Positions 1 to 7,918 of a stretch of DNA of 64,000 bases are shown in pieces. The first letter of the stretch is position 1. Each line of letters begins with the position of its first letter. The stretch is from Agriterribacter humi. GTDB lineage: Bacteria; Bacteroidota; Bacteroidia; Chitinophagales; Chitinophagaceae. Both the position numbers and the translations under genes were made by a program. Location of the stretch: contig NZ_VOHQ01000001.1 in assembly GCF_009192765.1 (NCBI RefSeq), positions 248,001 to 312,000 on the forward strand, given 5' to 3'. A model generated the notes under the pieces. The model was not told where the DNA came from, made no database searches, and worked only from the letters and a program-made list of their open reading frames with translations.

Positions 1-125
1 TCAACCCTGAAAAGATGAATCGCTTCCGCACTGCCATCTTTTTTCATTTTCCCGGCATATTTTCTCAGCCTCTTAAAAAACATCCGGATGATATGTGCTG
101 TGTTTTGCTTTATCACTACCACCAT
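1..125 (-). CDS. CHAD-domain protein, N-terminal fragment (cut by window edge)
   Basis: The reverse strand opens with ATG at 123-125 and reads without a stop to the window edge, giving about 41 residues. They are Lys/Arg-rich and end in AEAIHLFRV, which matches the start of CHAD domains (conserved histidine alpha-helical domain), where a HxxRV helix followed by a basic KKLR stretch is the signature. CHAD proteins bind polyphosphate and are often fused to or located near polyphosphate enzymes. The identification rests on one short motif, and the basic continuation lies outside the window. No polyphosphate gene is visible on this side. Upstream, at 153-198, is a bulged hairpin that would lie in the leader of this gene. 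Confidence 0.6.
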   Translation of the reverse strand, partial: MVVVIKQNTAHIIRMFFKRLRKYAGKMKKDGSAEAIHLFRV

Positions 126-152
126 TTTTGTTTGCTATAAAAAGTTAACAAT

Positions 153-198
153 TGAACAATGCCGCTAACCAGAACTATAGGTACTTGCGGATTGTTCA
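153..198. repeat. Imperfect inverted repeat (bulged 12-bp hairpin)
   Basis: TGAACAATGCCGC (153-165) pairs with GCGGATTGTTCA (187-198), with a single bulged G and a 21-base loop. It lies between the end of nudK and the start of the CHAD gene, both on the minus strand. Read on the minus strand it is followed about 8 bases later by a short run of five T, so it may be a weak terminator for nudK or a leader element of the CHAD gene. Confidence 0.5.
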
Positions 199-292
199 GC
201 CAAAATGCACTTGATGGACCAGGCAATCTCATTCAAAATAAATTCAAATGCTTTTAACATATCAATCGAACTGTTCCCAAAAGCTTTGTTGG

Positions 293-871
293 TTATAAGA
301 TTTGATAGAGCTTTATATATTGAAGCAGCATGATTGTTTTTGCGTCTTTGATTTCTCCATTGTCAATCATATGCATCGCCTGTTCAACAGGGATCTCCAG
401 CACTTCAATATTTTCCTGCTCGTGTTCCAACCCACCTCCTTCATGCACTTTCATAGATGCCGCATATTCCGCAATAAAAAAGTATAAGATTTCTGTTACC
501 GAACCGGGAGACATATACGCCTCAAATATTTTACGAACATCTGTAACCTTATATCCTGTTTCTTCCTCTGTTTCTCTTTTAATACAATCTTCAGGGTTGT
601 CTTTATCCAGCAAACCCGCACAGGCTTCAATCAGCATTCCACTGCTATTGCCGTTAATAAACGTGGGCAGCCTGAACTGCCTCGTAAGGATAATGGTCTT
701 TTGTTCTTTGCTATAAAGTAATATCACGGCGCCATTACCCCTGTCGTAAGCTTCCCTGCTTTGTATTTGCGTTGTTCCATCTTTCTTTACATATTCATAA
801 GTTATTTTTTTAAGCGTGTACCAGTTATCAGACAGGATTTCACTCTTTATAATATTCACCTTTTGTATCAT
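293..871 (-). CDS. nudK: GDP-mannose pyrophosphatase NudK-type Nudix hydrolase
   Basis: The 192-residue protein is collinear with E. coli NudK (191 residues). Shared stretches include LSDNWYTL near the N-terminus, REAYDRGNGAVILLY (about 39-53), RQFRLPT, EACAGLLD, the Nudix box from Gly86 to Tyr107 with RETEEETGY, and YMSPGSVTE just after it. NudK hydrolyses GDP-mannose and related nucleotide sugars to GMP and a sugar phosphate in the cytoplasm, using Mg2+ held by the Nudix glutamates. All of these residues are present. The gene stands alone between the partial CHAD gene and the YceI gene. The assignment rests on recall of the E. coli sequence rather than an alignment, but the match in the Nudix region and in RQFR is strong. 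Confidence 0.88.
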   Translation of the reverse strand: MIQKVNIIKSEILSDNWYTLKKITYEYVKKDGTTQIQSREAYDRGNGAVILLYSKEQKTIILTRQFRLPTFINGNSSGMLIEACAGLLDKDNPEDCIKRETEEETGYKVTDVRKIFEAYMSPGSVTEILYFFIAEYAASMKVHEGGGLEHEQENIEVLEIPVEQAMHMIDNGEIKDAKTIMLLQYIKLYQIL

Positions 872-1053
872 TTTAAATATCTTTTTGAATTACAATTATG
901 CCGGCCATTGGTTTTGTGAAGATATTTCATTTCCGGCCACAGGAAACAAACAGTCGAGGCCATTTAAAATTTAGCATTGCTATTCCTTCATTTGAAGAGT
1001 GGAGAATATTAAGCCTCATAGCGGTAAGTTTTAAAAATCCCTTATTATATGGC

Positions 1054-1082
1054 AAAAAAATCCCCACCGGAATCCGGTGGGG
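1054..1082 (-). terminator. Rho-independent terminator of the YceI gene
   Basis: CCCCACCGG (1062-1070) and CCGGTGGGG (1074-1082) form a perfect 9-bp stem with a 3-base loop. Read on the minus strand the stem is followed by seven T (plus-strand A run 1054-1060). It lies 25 bases past the stop of the YceI gene. Confidence 0.9.
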
Positions 1083-1106
1083 GAAGTACCAAAGGTTGTG
1101 AACGCA

Positions 1107-1730
1107 TTATTCGCCTGCTACCAGGTTTATTTTAAAATTAATCTCATCGCTGATCAGATCGTCTTTCATCCCTTCATAAGCTACACCCCAATCTTTACGG
1201 TTAATATTAAAGTCGGCTTTAGCGGCGAACTTACCGGCGCTGCTTTCAATTACATCGGCTTCGTAAGTAATATTTTTTGTTGCATCGCGCAGGGTAAGAT
1301 TGCCTGCTATAGCTATTTTATTATTACCAAGGTCCTTTACTCCGGTAATTTCAAATTTGCTGGTTGGATATTTTTCAACAGCAAAAAAGTCATCCGATTT
1401 CAGGTGATTTTCCAGCTTTCCCTTAAATTCAGGATCAGTAATATCTTTATTTTCAAGAGAAGTCATATCAATGATAAAAGAGCCGCCTGTGAGCTTACCT
1501 TCATTTATGATCAGGTCGCCACTTTGCAGTTCAATACTGCCGGTGTGCGCCCCGGTTACTTTTTTCCCGTGCCATGCAATGGTAGAAACTGCTGTATCAA
1601 CCGTTAATTTATCACCTTCAACGGCTGCCGCTACCGCAGCATCTGTCGTTTCGGCTTTGTCGCCTTCGGGATTGCTTACACAACTTACCGCAAGGGCAGC
1701 AATAGAGAGAGAAAAAAATACTTTTTTCAT
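1107..1730 (-). CDS. YceI-family lipoprotein
   Basis: The 207-residue protein starts with a lipoprotein signal (MKKVFFSLSIAALAVSC, Cys17 as the lipidated residue), then an Ala/Glu-rich linker of about 25 residues. From about residue 42 to the end it is a YceI domain: STIAWHGKKVTGAHTG, GGSFIIDMTSL, LKSDDFFAVEKYPTSKFEIT and a final DEINFKINL strand. YceI proteins are periplasmic or surface beta-barrels (lipocalin-like) that bind polyisoprenoid lipids and are often induced by osmotic, acid or redox stress. The role here is inferred from the family only. A strong terminator follows, and no neighbour is close enough to be in the same operon. Confidence 0.88.
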   Translation of the reverse strand: MKKVFFSLSIAALAVSCVSNPEGDKAETTDAAVAAAVEGDKLTVDTAVSTIAWHGKKVTGAHTGSIELQSGDLIINEGKLTGGSFIIDMTSLENKDITDPEFKGKLENHLKSDDFFAVEKYPTSKFEITGVKDLGNNKIAIAGNLTLRDATKNITYEADVIESSAGKFAAKADFNINRKDWGVAYEGMKDDLISDEINFKINLVAGE

Positions 1731-1931
1731 TTTTGGTTATTTTAGTTTTAGAATACAAAATTAATGTTTAAACATTAATTTTAAGGAAGAATATAGCCTT
1801 TTTGGAGATAAATAAATAACTCAATCATAAGTAGCTGACAACCAATAAAAAATTATTCCCCAAAAACCAGCCCCTGTTGAAAACAATACTGTTTTCATAG
1901 TCATAAATAATTTTACACAATCCCAGGAGAT

Positions 1932-2999
1932 ATGACAATCAAAGATATAGTCCGGTTACGTTTAGCAAATCAGCAAATAGCAGGTCAGGTATTTACACAA
2001 CCCGCTAAACTGGTCAGTTGGATGGGATGTGTACAAGCGCAGGACTATGCTGGGGCCAAATGGGCGATAGGCAACAGGATAAAAAAAATTACTGATGCAG
2101 CCATTGAACAACATTTCAATGAAGGAAATATCCTCCGTACGCATGTGTTGCGGCCCACCTGGCATTTTGTTTCGCCTAAGGATATTCATTGGATGCTGCA
2201 TCTCACTGCCTCCAAAATCAGATCTTTCAGTAAAGGATACAATAAGCAACTGGGTATTGATCCCGGTATTTTAAAGCGCAGCAAAACCATCATCACCCGC
2301 GCATTGGAAAAAAATAAAAAAATGACACGTGAAGCATTGGATTTACTGCTGAACAAAGAAAAAATAAATACCGGTAATGGCAGAATCGGCGCCATATTAA
2401 TGGATGCGGAATTAGATGCGCTGATCTGCAATGCCGGAAGAGATGGGAAACAATTTACTTATATATTGCTTGATGAACCATCGAAAAAAGAAAAGTCATT
2501 TACCAGGGATGAAGCTATCGCAACTTTAGCCAGTCGCTATTTCAGGAGCAGGGGACCGGCAACTATGGAGGACTTTGCATGGTGGAGCGGGTTAAGTATA
2601 ACAGAGTCGCGCAAGGGAATTGAAATGAATAAAAGACAACTGGACTTTACAAACATAAATGGAAATACGTATTGGTTTTCTGTTGAACAACCAGCATCAA
2701 AGTTAAAGAACAACGCTGTTTTTTTATTGCCGGGATTTGATGAATATGCTGTTGCCTATAAAGACCGTACAGCTATCCTGTATCCAAAGTTTTTCACAAC
2801 AGCCGGTTCGGGGCTGAAACCCATCATTATCCGCAATGGAAGAATAAGCGGTACATGGTCACGAACAGAAAAAAAAGATACGATTCAAATTGAAGCCGCA
2901 GTTTTTGAAAATTCAGACAAATCCACCTTTAAAAAAATAGCTGCTGCTTTAAAAAAATACGGGGAATTCAGGGAGAAGAAAATTGTTTTTCTACAGTGA
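1932..2999 (+). CDS. Winged-helix DNA-binding protein of the AlkZ/YcaQ (HTH_42) family
   Basis: The 355-residue protein matches the HTH_42 (DUF1006) superfamily over its full length. It has SWMGCVQAQDYAGAKWAIGNR near the N-terminus, LRTHVLRPTWHFV (about residues 68-80), SRYFRSRGPATMEDFAWWSGL (about 200-220) and LPGFDEYAVAYKDR in the C-terminal part. In characterised members (Streptomyces AlkZ, E. coli YcaQ) a Gln-x-Gln or related motif at this N-terminal position catalyses base excision of bulky or crosslinked DNA adducts. Here the motif is Gln35-Ala-Gln37. A role as a DNA glycosylase is therefore plausible, but many members of this family are uncharacterised. AGGAG (1924-1928) precedes the ATG closely. 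Confidence 0.8.
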   Translation: MTIKDIVRLRLANQQIAGQVFTQPAKLVSWMGCVQAQDYAGAKWAIGNRIKKITDAAIEQHFNEGNILRTHVLRPTWHFVSPKDIHWMLHLTASKIRSFSKGYNKQLGIDPGILKRSKTIITRALEKNKKMTREALDLLLNKEKINTGNGRIGAILMDAELDALICNAGRDGKQFTYILLDEPSKKEKSFTRDEAIATLASRYFRSRGPATMEDFAWWSGLSITESRKGIEMNKRQLDFTNINGNTYWFSVEQPASKLKNNAVFLLPGFDEYAVAYKDRTAILYPKFFTTAGSGLKPIIIRNGRISGTWSRTEKKDTIQIEAAVFENSDKSTFKKIAAALKKYGEFREKKIVFLQ

Positions 3000-3053
3000 A
3001 GGAAAAAGCCCATTCGCTGAAAAGAGTCTGTTCCTCAAACAGGTAACAATAGT

Positions 3054-3098
3054 AAAAAAAGACTCCGCCCGGCATCGTAGCCTGGCGAAGTCTTTTTT
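3054..3098. terminator. Bidirectional terminator between convergent genes
   Basis: An A run (3054-3060), a GACTCCGCCCGGC / GCCTGGCGAAGTC stem (with two wobble or mismatched pairs) and a T run (3093-3098) lie between the converging AlkZ-like gene and the large cytochrome gene. The symmetry suits termination in both directions. Confidence 0.85.
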
Positions 3099-3126
3099 AT
3101 GCGGGATAACTTATAAATGCTGTATT

Positions 3127-5817
3127 TTACTTCTTCCCTGTATATACTTCGTGATCTTTATTGCCACCCGAAACCAGGTAAGCGATCAGATCTTTTAATT
3201 CTTCACTGTTTAACCTGTTGATCATGCCCGGCAACATGGGAGATACATCGGACACCCTTGTACGCGCCACGTCTTTTTTAGGAATTTCCCTGACGATCTG
3301 CGGCGCAAAAGGATTCTGGGAAATAACATAGTTATCACCCTCTTCTTTGATGAGCCTTCCCAGCACAGAACCACCGTCTTTAAGATAAAATACGGTAGAT
3401 CCGTATTGATCGGAAATTGTTTTGTCCGGCTCAATAATCGCTTCCAGTATATCCTTTGCGGAAAAACGGGTACCCAATTGCGTTAAGTCGGGACCTGCTA
3501 CACCCCCCTCACCCTTCATGGTATGACAGGAGATACAAAGAGATGCAGCGAACATGGCTTTTCCCTGTTCAAAATTCCGGTTAACCAAGCCGCTGTCTAT
3601 TACCGCAACTGCATCTTCCATTTTCCATCTTCTGCCGGGACCTTTAGGCTGTATGGCTGCATCTGCCAGCGCATTTCCTGTGCGATTCACAATCGAATCA
3701 CCCGAAATAGTATTAAAATGTGCAAACTGCGCTTTTGGAACATTCTCCAGCGCATTGGTTCTTGATTTGTTAATAAATCCCCTGAAACTATGACCGCCTT
3801 TATAGCTAAATGCATTATAGAACCATTGGAAATATTTTTCGCGTAATTCAGGTGTCCACCCGGTTTTAGCTTTGCTCAATACATTGGCATAATAGGTTTG
3901 TTGCTGTGGCGGCACTTTCGATAACATATTGGCGATATCCATTCCATATTGGGGGTTACGCATAATAAGGTCGGAAGACGAAGTAAAGGTTTTTTGCGTA
4001 TCCTCATCCTTTGCTGTAGCCATTAAAGCCATTGTTTTTTCCACGGCTTTAGGTGCTTCAATATATACCAGCACCTTACTTAACACCCGGTTAAGCTCAT
4101 TGGTTTTTGCCGGGTATTGCGGATCAAGATATGCAATCACTTTTTCTTTTGTTGCCGCATCGGGCTGTCCCATCCGCGAGAACGCCAGTTCAAAGGCGCG
4201 AACAATATCTATTTGCTGTGGTTCGGAAAGTTTTCCATAATCAATGGCCATAAGTGCATTCAGCAATTGATTTTTTAGTCCGGCATCCCCCTGGCGGGCT
4301 AATGCGATAAGGGCCTGCGTAGCGGTTACAGGATCTTTTTCATCGAGTGCACGTTGCTGCCACTGGCTCACCGGCTGATGTTCAATGGCAATTCGCGCTG
4401 CATAACGTACAAAACGATCACTATTTTTTAATTGAGGCCATGCAAAATCAACAGCGCCCGTTTGTGGCGCTCCGTGATATGCTTCTAATTGCTTACGTAA
4501 TTTACTTTCCGGAGTTTCTTCAGGTTTGCCCAATAACTCATCTGTTGTTTTTTCCTTATTGTCCTTATAATATACTCTGTAAAGATCTGATTCCAGCCTG
4601 CGACCACCGGTTAAAAAATACATTGCGCCATCCGGGCCTATCTCTCCATCGGTTAAAGGTAACGGCGATCCGGAAAGGAATTCTTCACCCGCTGCTTTGT
4701 AAGAAGCGCCATCGGCTTCAAGATGAACGGCATAGATAATACCAAAACTCCAGTCGAAAGCAAACAAAGTATTTTTATATTTTTCAGGGAACCGTGCATT
4801 TCCGCTGTACATCAGGTTGGTAGGAGACCCCTGCCCGACATTCAAAACCGGGGGCAAATTATCAGGGTACGATGGCGACCATTTGCTGTTGCCTGTGCGC
4901 CAGCCATATTCACTACCGCCGGTTACATGGCAAATACGCGTAGGACGATACCAGGGCGTTCCAAAATCCCATTCCATATCCGAATCATAAGTAAACAAAT
5001 CACCCGCGGCATTAAACGCTATATCAAATGGATTGCGATATCCTGCGCTGATCAATTCCCAACGGTTACTTTCAGGATCAACTTTAGCAATCCATCCTCC
5101 GGGAGCTTTACGATCAACCGCATGCCCGTTAGGATCTGTTATTAAAGGAAAAAGATTATCCTCTTTCCAGTTCGAAGGCAACTGGTAAGCATCCAACTGC
5201 GGTATATCAGTATGATTACCGATAACAACATAAATGGATTTTTTATCGGGCGACAGTATGAGGCTATGCGGACCATGTTCCCCCTCTCCTTTCAGCGCCT
5301 TCAATAAGGTTACTTTATCAAACTGGTCATCTCCATCGGTGTCCTGCAGGCGGTATAACCCGCTTGTTCTGGTGGTTGCCTCATCATTTAAACTATTTAC
5401 CATTACATACAAACTGTTGAATGCATACAACAAACCATGCGCAAACCCGATACCTACTTTCTTTTTACTGGTATCTCCCACAAGTGTGTTATCATTGGGT
5501 ATGGCCAGTTTTTCAATGGTAGTTTTGGTCGTATCTCCAACAGGAGGTACCACCAGGCGGTATAACGAGCCGTACTGGTCGGAAGCGATGATACGCCCCT
5601 TGTCATCAAAGGTCATTGAAACCCATGAGCCATCCTCGTTTTCAGAAGGCCCAAACAAACGTTCAGCCGTAAAACCCGGCTGTAATTTTAATCTTTCTAC
5701 TTTAGGATCTACAGGGCCTGTGGCTTCGGGACTTTTTCCGTCATTACAGGAAAAAAGTACGAGTGCAAAAGCTGCGACCGTTACAATTGATTTCACTGGC
5801 AAAAAATTTAGATACAT
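3127..5817 (-). CDS. Propeller dehydrogenase-like protein with HEAT-type region and C-terminal cytochrome c domain
   Basis: The 896-residue protein has a lipoprotein-like signal (FALVLFSC, Cys about 24). A beta-propeller of the membrane-bound dehydrogenase type follows (about 45-420; GLYRLQDTDGDDQFD, HGPHSLILSPD, YRNPFDIAFN, GEIGPDGAMYFLTGGRR). Then come an alpha-helical HEAT-like region (about 440-690) and a haem-binding domain with CISCH at 761-765 and PGM near 853 as a possible haem Met ligand. This architecture is the c-type-cytochrome putative haem-binding family common in Bacteroidota and Planctomycetota. Such proteins are thought to oxidise sugars or alcohols outside the cytoplasm and pass electrons to the haem. 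The substrate cannot be deduced. The first ATG is used; a GTG seven codons downstream would give a tighter signal peptide. The gene is monocistronic between two terminators. Confidence 0.82.
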   Translation of the reverse strand: MYLNFLPVKSIVTVAAFALVLFSCNDGKSPEATGPVDPKVERLKLQPGFTAERLFGPSENEDGSWVSMTFDDKGRIIASDQYGSLYRLVVPPVGDTTKTTIEKLAIPNDNTLVGDTSKKKVGIGFAHGLLYAFNSLYVMVNSLNDEATTRTSGLYRLQDTDGDDQFDKVTLLKALKGEGEHGPHSLILSPDKKSIYVVIGNHTDIPQLDAYQLPSNWKEDNLFPLITDPNGHAVDRKAPGGWIAKVDPESNRWELISAGYRNPFDIAFNAAGDLFTYDSDMEWDFGTPWYRPTRICHVTGGSEYGWRTGNSKWSPSYPDNLPPVLNVGQGSPTNLMYSGNARFPEKYKNTLFAFDWSFGIIYAVHLEADGASYKAAGEEFLSGSPLPLTDGEIGPDGAMYFLTGGRRLESDLYRVYYKDNKEKTTDELLGKPEETPESKLRKQLEAYHGAPQTGAVDFAWPQLKNSDRFVRYAARIAIEHQPVSQWQQRALDEKDPVTATQALIALARQGDAGLKNQLLNALMAIDYGKLSEPQQIDIVRAFELAFSRMGQPDAATKEKVIAYLDPQYPAKTNELNRVLSKVLVYIEAPKAVEKTMALMATAKDEDTQKTFTSSSDLIMRNPQYGMDIANMLSKVPPQQQTYYANVLSKAKTGWTPELREKYFQWFYNAFSYKGGHSFRGFINKSRTNALENVPKAQFAHFNTISGDSIVNRTGNALADAAIQPKGPGRRWKMEDAVAVIDSGLVNRNFEQGKAMFAASLCISCHTMKGEGGVAGPDLTQLGTRFSAKDILEAIIEPDKTISDQYGSTVFYLKDGGSVLGRLIKEEGDNYVISQNPFAPQIVREIPKKDVARTRVSDVSPMLPGMINRLNSEELKDLIAYLVSGGNKDHEVYTGKK

Positions 5818-6126
5818 AATTGAGCATTAATATTTACATATAAAATTCCCGGCAAACCGGGCAGGAACTTTTTCAGTACTTCCAAAGATTAGTATTTTCT
5901 TTTAATGAACCTACCTGTACTGTAGGGTAGCTTTATTTAAAGATGCGGAGATTACCCTATGCAATATATCGGGATATTAAAAGGGGAATGGCATGCTTTA
6001 AAGGTCAAACTATTTGTCAAAATAAGCTATTTTTTGAAATCAGGCCTGCTTTTTCAGCATTACCTGACAAATAACAGTGCGGAGTTATCATTCATTAATC
6101 GCACACTATAACGCAAATCATCCTGT
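5818..6126. other. Intergenic region without a recognisable gene
   Basis: These 309 bases separate the cytochrome gene from the cupin terminator. A small perfect hairpin (CCCGG 5848-5852, CCGGG 5857-5861) lies in the leader of the downstream minus-strand cytochrome gene. No ORF with coding character and no convincing TAnnTTTG element was found. Confidence 0.6.
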
Positions 6127-6159
6127 AAAAAAAATTGCCAGCCCTGTTAAAGCTGGCAA
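6127..6159 (-). terminator. Terminator of the cupin gene
   Basis: TTGCCAGC (6135-6142) pairs with GCTGGCAA (6152-6159), and on the minus strand the stem runs into a T tract (plus-strand A run 6127-6134). It lies about 28 bases past the stop of the cupin gene. Confidence 0.85.
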
Positions 6160-6186
6160 ATACTGAAATGCGTATGACCTTTTATG

Positions 6187-6738
6187 TTAGTCAAGATATG
6201 CTTTATAGACGGGCTTGTAACCCATGAGAAAGGAAAAGGGGTTAAGTATCCCAAAGATAATTTTTTGAACCGCATAGGGTGGTTTTGCCAGCCGGAATTC
6301 ATCAGAAAAAAATTTTGCTGTTACCGCTATTTGTAAAATACCGGGCATCCCGTCTTCATTTGTTTTATTATCATTGGCTAACCCGGTAAATGTTTCCAGT
6401 AAATTTTCAGATTTCATGGCAGGACGAACTTTCCAGTTCACTATTGTTTTACTGTCCGAACCGTTCCACATAGAATGGATTTTATTACGGGGTATATGCA
6501 AGCTGTCGCCTTTTTTTAACGTTATCGTTTGCGCATTTATTTTTACAGTCAGTTCGCCCGATATAACCGTAAAATCTTCTTCCTGGTACGGATGATAATG
6601 GGCCGGGGGTTCTTTTGACTTTGGGTCAAACCCGGATTCCATTTCAAGCAATGCACCGTTGCTATCTTTGGCGGTTTGAATAAAGCGGATGACCTGCCCG
6701 GTTTTGGAATTGGAAATTATTTTATTGCTGATTGCCAT
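6187..6738 (-). CDS. Cupin-domain protein
   Basis: The 183-residue protein carries one cupin domain. PAHYHPYQEEDFTVISGEL (about residues 45-63) holds the first metal-binding motif (H-x-H, then Glu), and GDSLHIPRNKIHSMWN (about 78-93) the second motif with its histidine. The C-terminal 60 residues are hydrophobic in part (FGILNPFSFLMGYKPVY) and could contact a membrane. No catalytic role can be assigned, since cupins of this size include dioxygenases, isomerases and sugar or quercetin-type binding proteins. It stands alone, with a terminator behind it and a pyrimidine-rich repetitive stretch before the next gene upstream. Confidence 0.8.
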   Translation of the reverse strand: MAISNKIISNSKTGQVIRFIQTAKDSNGALLEMESGFDPKSKEPPAHYHPYQEEDFTVISGELTVKINAQTITLKKGDSLHIPRNKIHSMWNGSDSKTIVNWKVRPAMKSENLLETFTGLANDNKTNEDGMPGILQIAVTAKFFSDEFRLAKPPYAVQKIIFGILNPFSFLMGYKPVYKAYLD

Positions 6739-6810
6739 ACTGCTGGTTTTTATATTTCGCTCTGGTTAACAATTGATGAAAGCATAAGCCCGTCGTTATT
6801 GACGGGCCGC

Positions 6811-6870
6811 TCACCTCTCACTTCTTTCTCACCTCACTCACTATTCACATTTCCACATTTTCACATTCCC
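6811..6870. repeat. Pyrimidine-rich short tandem motif (TTYCACAT)
   Basis: Three consecutive near-copies of an 8-base motif (TTCACAT, TTCCACAT, TTTCACAT, about 6844-6867) end a pyrimidine-rich tract that starts with CACCTCTCAC. It fills the gap between the cupin gene and the next gene. A similar 8-base periodic TTTTCACA block occurs on the minus strand upstream of the tmRNA (about 45912-45950). Confidence 0.55.
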
Positions 6871-7719
6871 CTACTTTATTTCATTAATCCACTGCTGTAC
6901 AAATGCCCTTGCTGGTTCTATCACTTCTTTTCCCGCCCGGAAAGCCATTTTCCACCTGTTGCTCTTTCTTTCATATATGGGGTTTGCAAAAAACTTTTTG
7001 CCATTTTTTTCTATTAACCCTGCATTAAAATCTATATCACCGGTTTCATCCAGAAACTGCTGTAGTCTTATTTTTACAAACAACAGATGATTGGAAGGAT
7101 ACCGGGCTTCCCAATCTTTCAGCATGCTTTCATTGGATTGTTCAATTGATTTTTGCAAGACCTCATAGTTCTTTGCATATGCTTTTATATATTTATTTTC
7201 CGGGTCTTCTGCGTCTTTTAAATTTTGTTTGGCCGCCTTAAGACCATCCTCGAACATGGGTTTGGTTTCCGGGGTCGCTTTTTTTACCAGGTCTTCTGCA
7301 TTCTGCACAAATTCCTTGCCCTGCTTTATCATATTGGCACGCATCACATCGGGTGATTCCGCTTTTTGAAGATCCCTGGGTTTGTTGTTTTCCTTCATTG
7401 CTGCATATTCAGCAACAAATCCACCGGAGACCACATATTTCTTTACATACAGCAGCAGATCTTTAACAACAGCGCTGCGGTTGCCGGCAGCTATATTTTT
7501 AATATGGCGTACCCCGTATACATCAAGGGATCCGCCCAGTATGCTGCCGCATATCTTTTTATCTGCTTCGGTTTTGGCAATTCCCAGTTCTTTTAAGAAA
7601 TCGTCATTTAGCCTGCTAAACGTAAAAGCATAAATAAACAAAGACATGATAGTAAGCAGGCAGAAAACGCTGCATACCCGCAGGAACATTTTTACTTTTT
7701 TTAATAACAACTTTTTCAT
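6871..7719 (-). CDS. Uncharacterised membrane-anchored protein
   Basis: The 282-residue protein is not one I recognise. The N-terminus is basic (KKLLLKKVK) followed by one hydrophobic segment (about residues 12-32), so it is either anchored in the inner membrane with the rest outside or secreted. The middle (about 115-200) is rich in Lys, Glu and Ala and probably helical (KATPETKPMFEDGLKAAKQ). The C-terminal 75 residues contain FLDETGDIDFNAGLIEKNGK and a Trp-containing end. No metal-binding or catalytic pattern is visible. There is no partner gene within operon distance. Confidence 0.6.
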   Translation of the reverse strand: MKKLLLKKVKMFLRVCSVFCLLTIMSLFIYAFTFSRLNDDFLKELGIAKTEADKKICGSILGGSLDVYGVRHIKNIAAGNRSAVVKDLLLYVKKYVVSGGFVAEYAAMKENNKPRDLQKAESPDVMRANMIKQGKEFVQNAEDLVKKATPETKPMFEDGLKAAKQNLKDAEDPENKYIKAYAKNYEVLQKSIEQSNESMLKDWEARYPSNHLLFVKIRLQQFLDETGDIDFNAGLIEKNGKKFFANPIYERKSNRWKMAFRAGKEVIEPARAFVQQWINEIK

Positions 7720-7918
7720 TTTATTTTTTTTATCATTTTAATTGTAGTGCAAATTTCAGCGGGAATACGGACAAGGAAAAGGCCTTACTGAATGAGTTGT
7801 TATAAATAGTGCACAGACCGGATAAATAGTTTCATCCGGTAAGTCTTACAACTTGCTTATCTGCCAATGCTGAGCTTTTGCCCTTACTATTTCATAATTA
7901 AGCGGCCATGATATAAAT

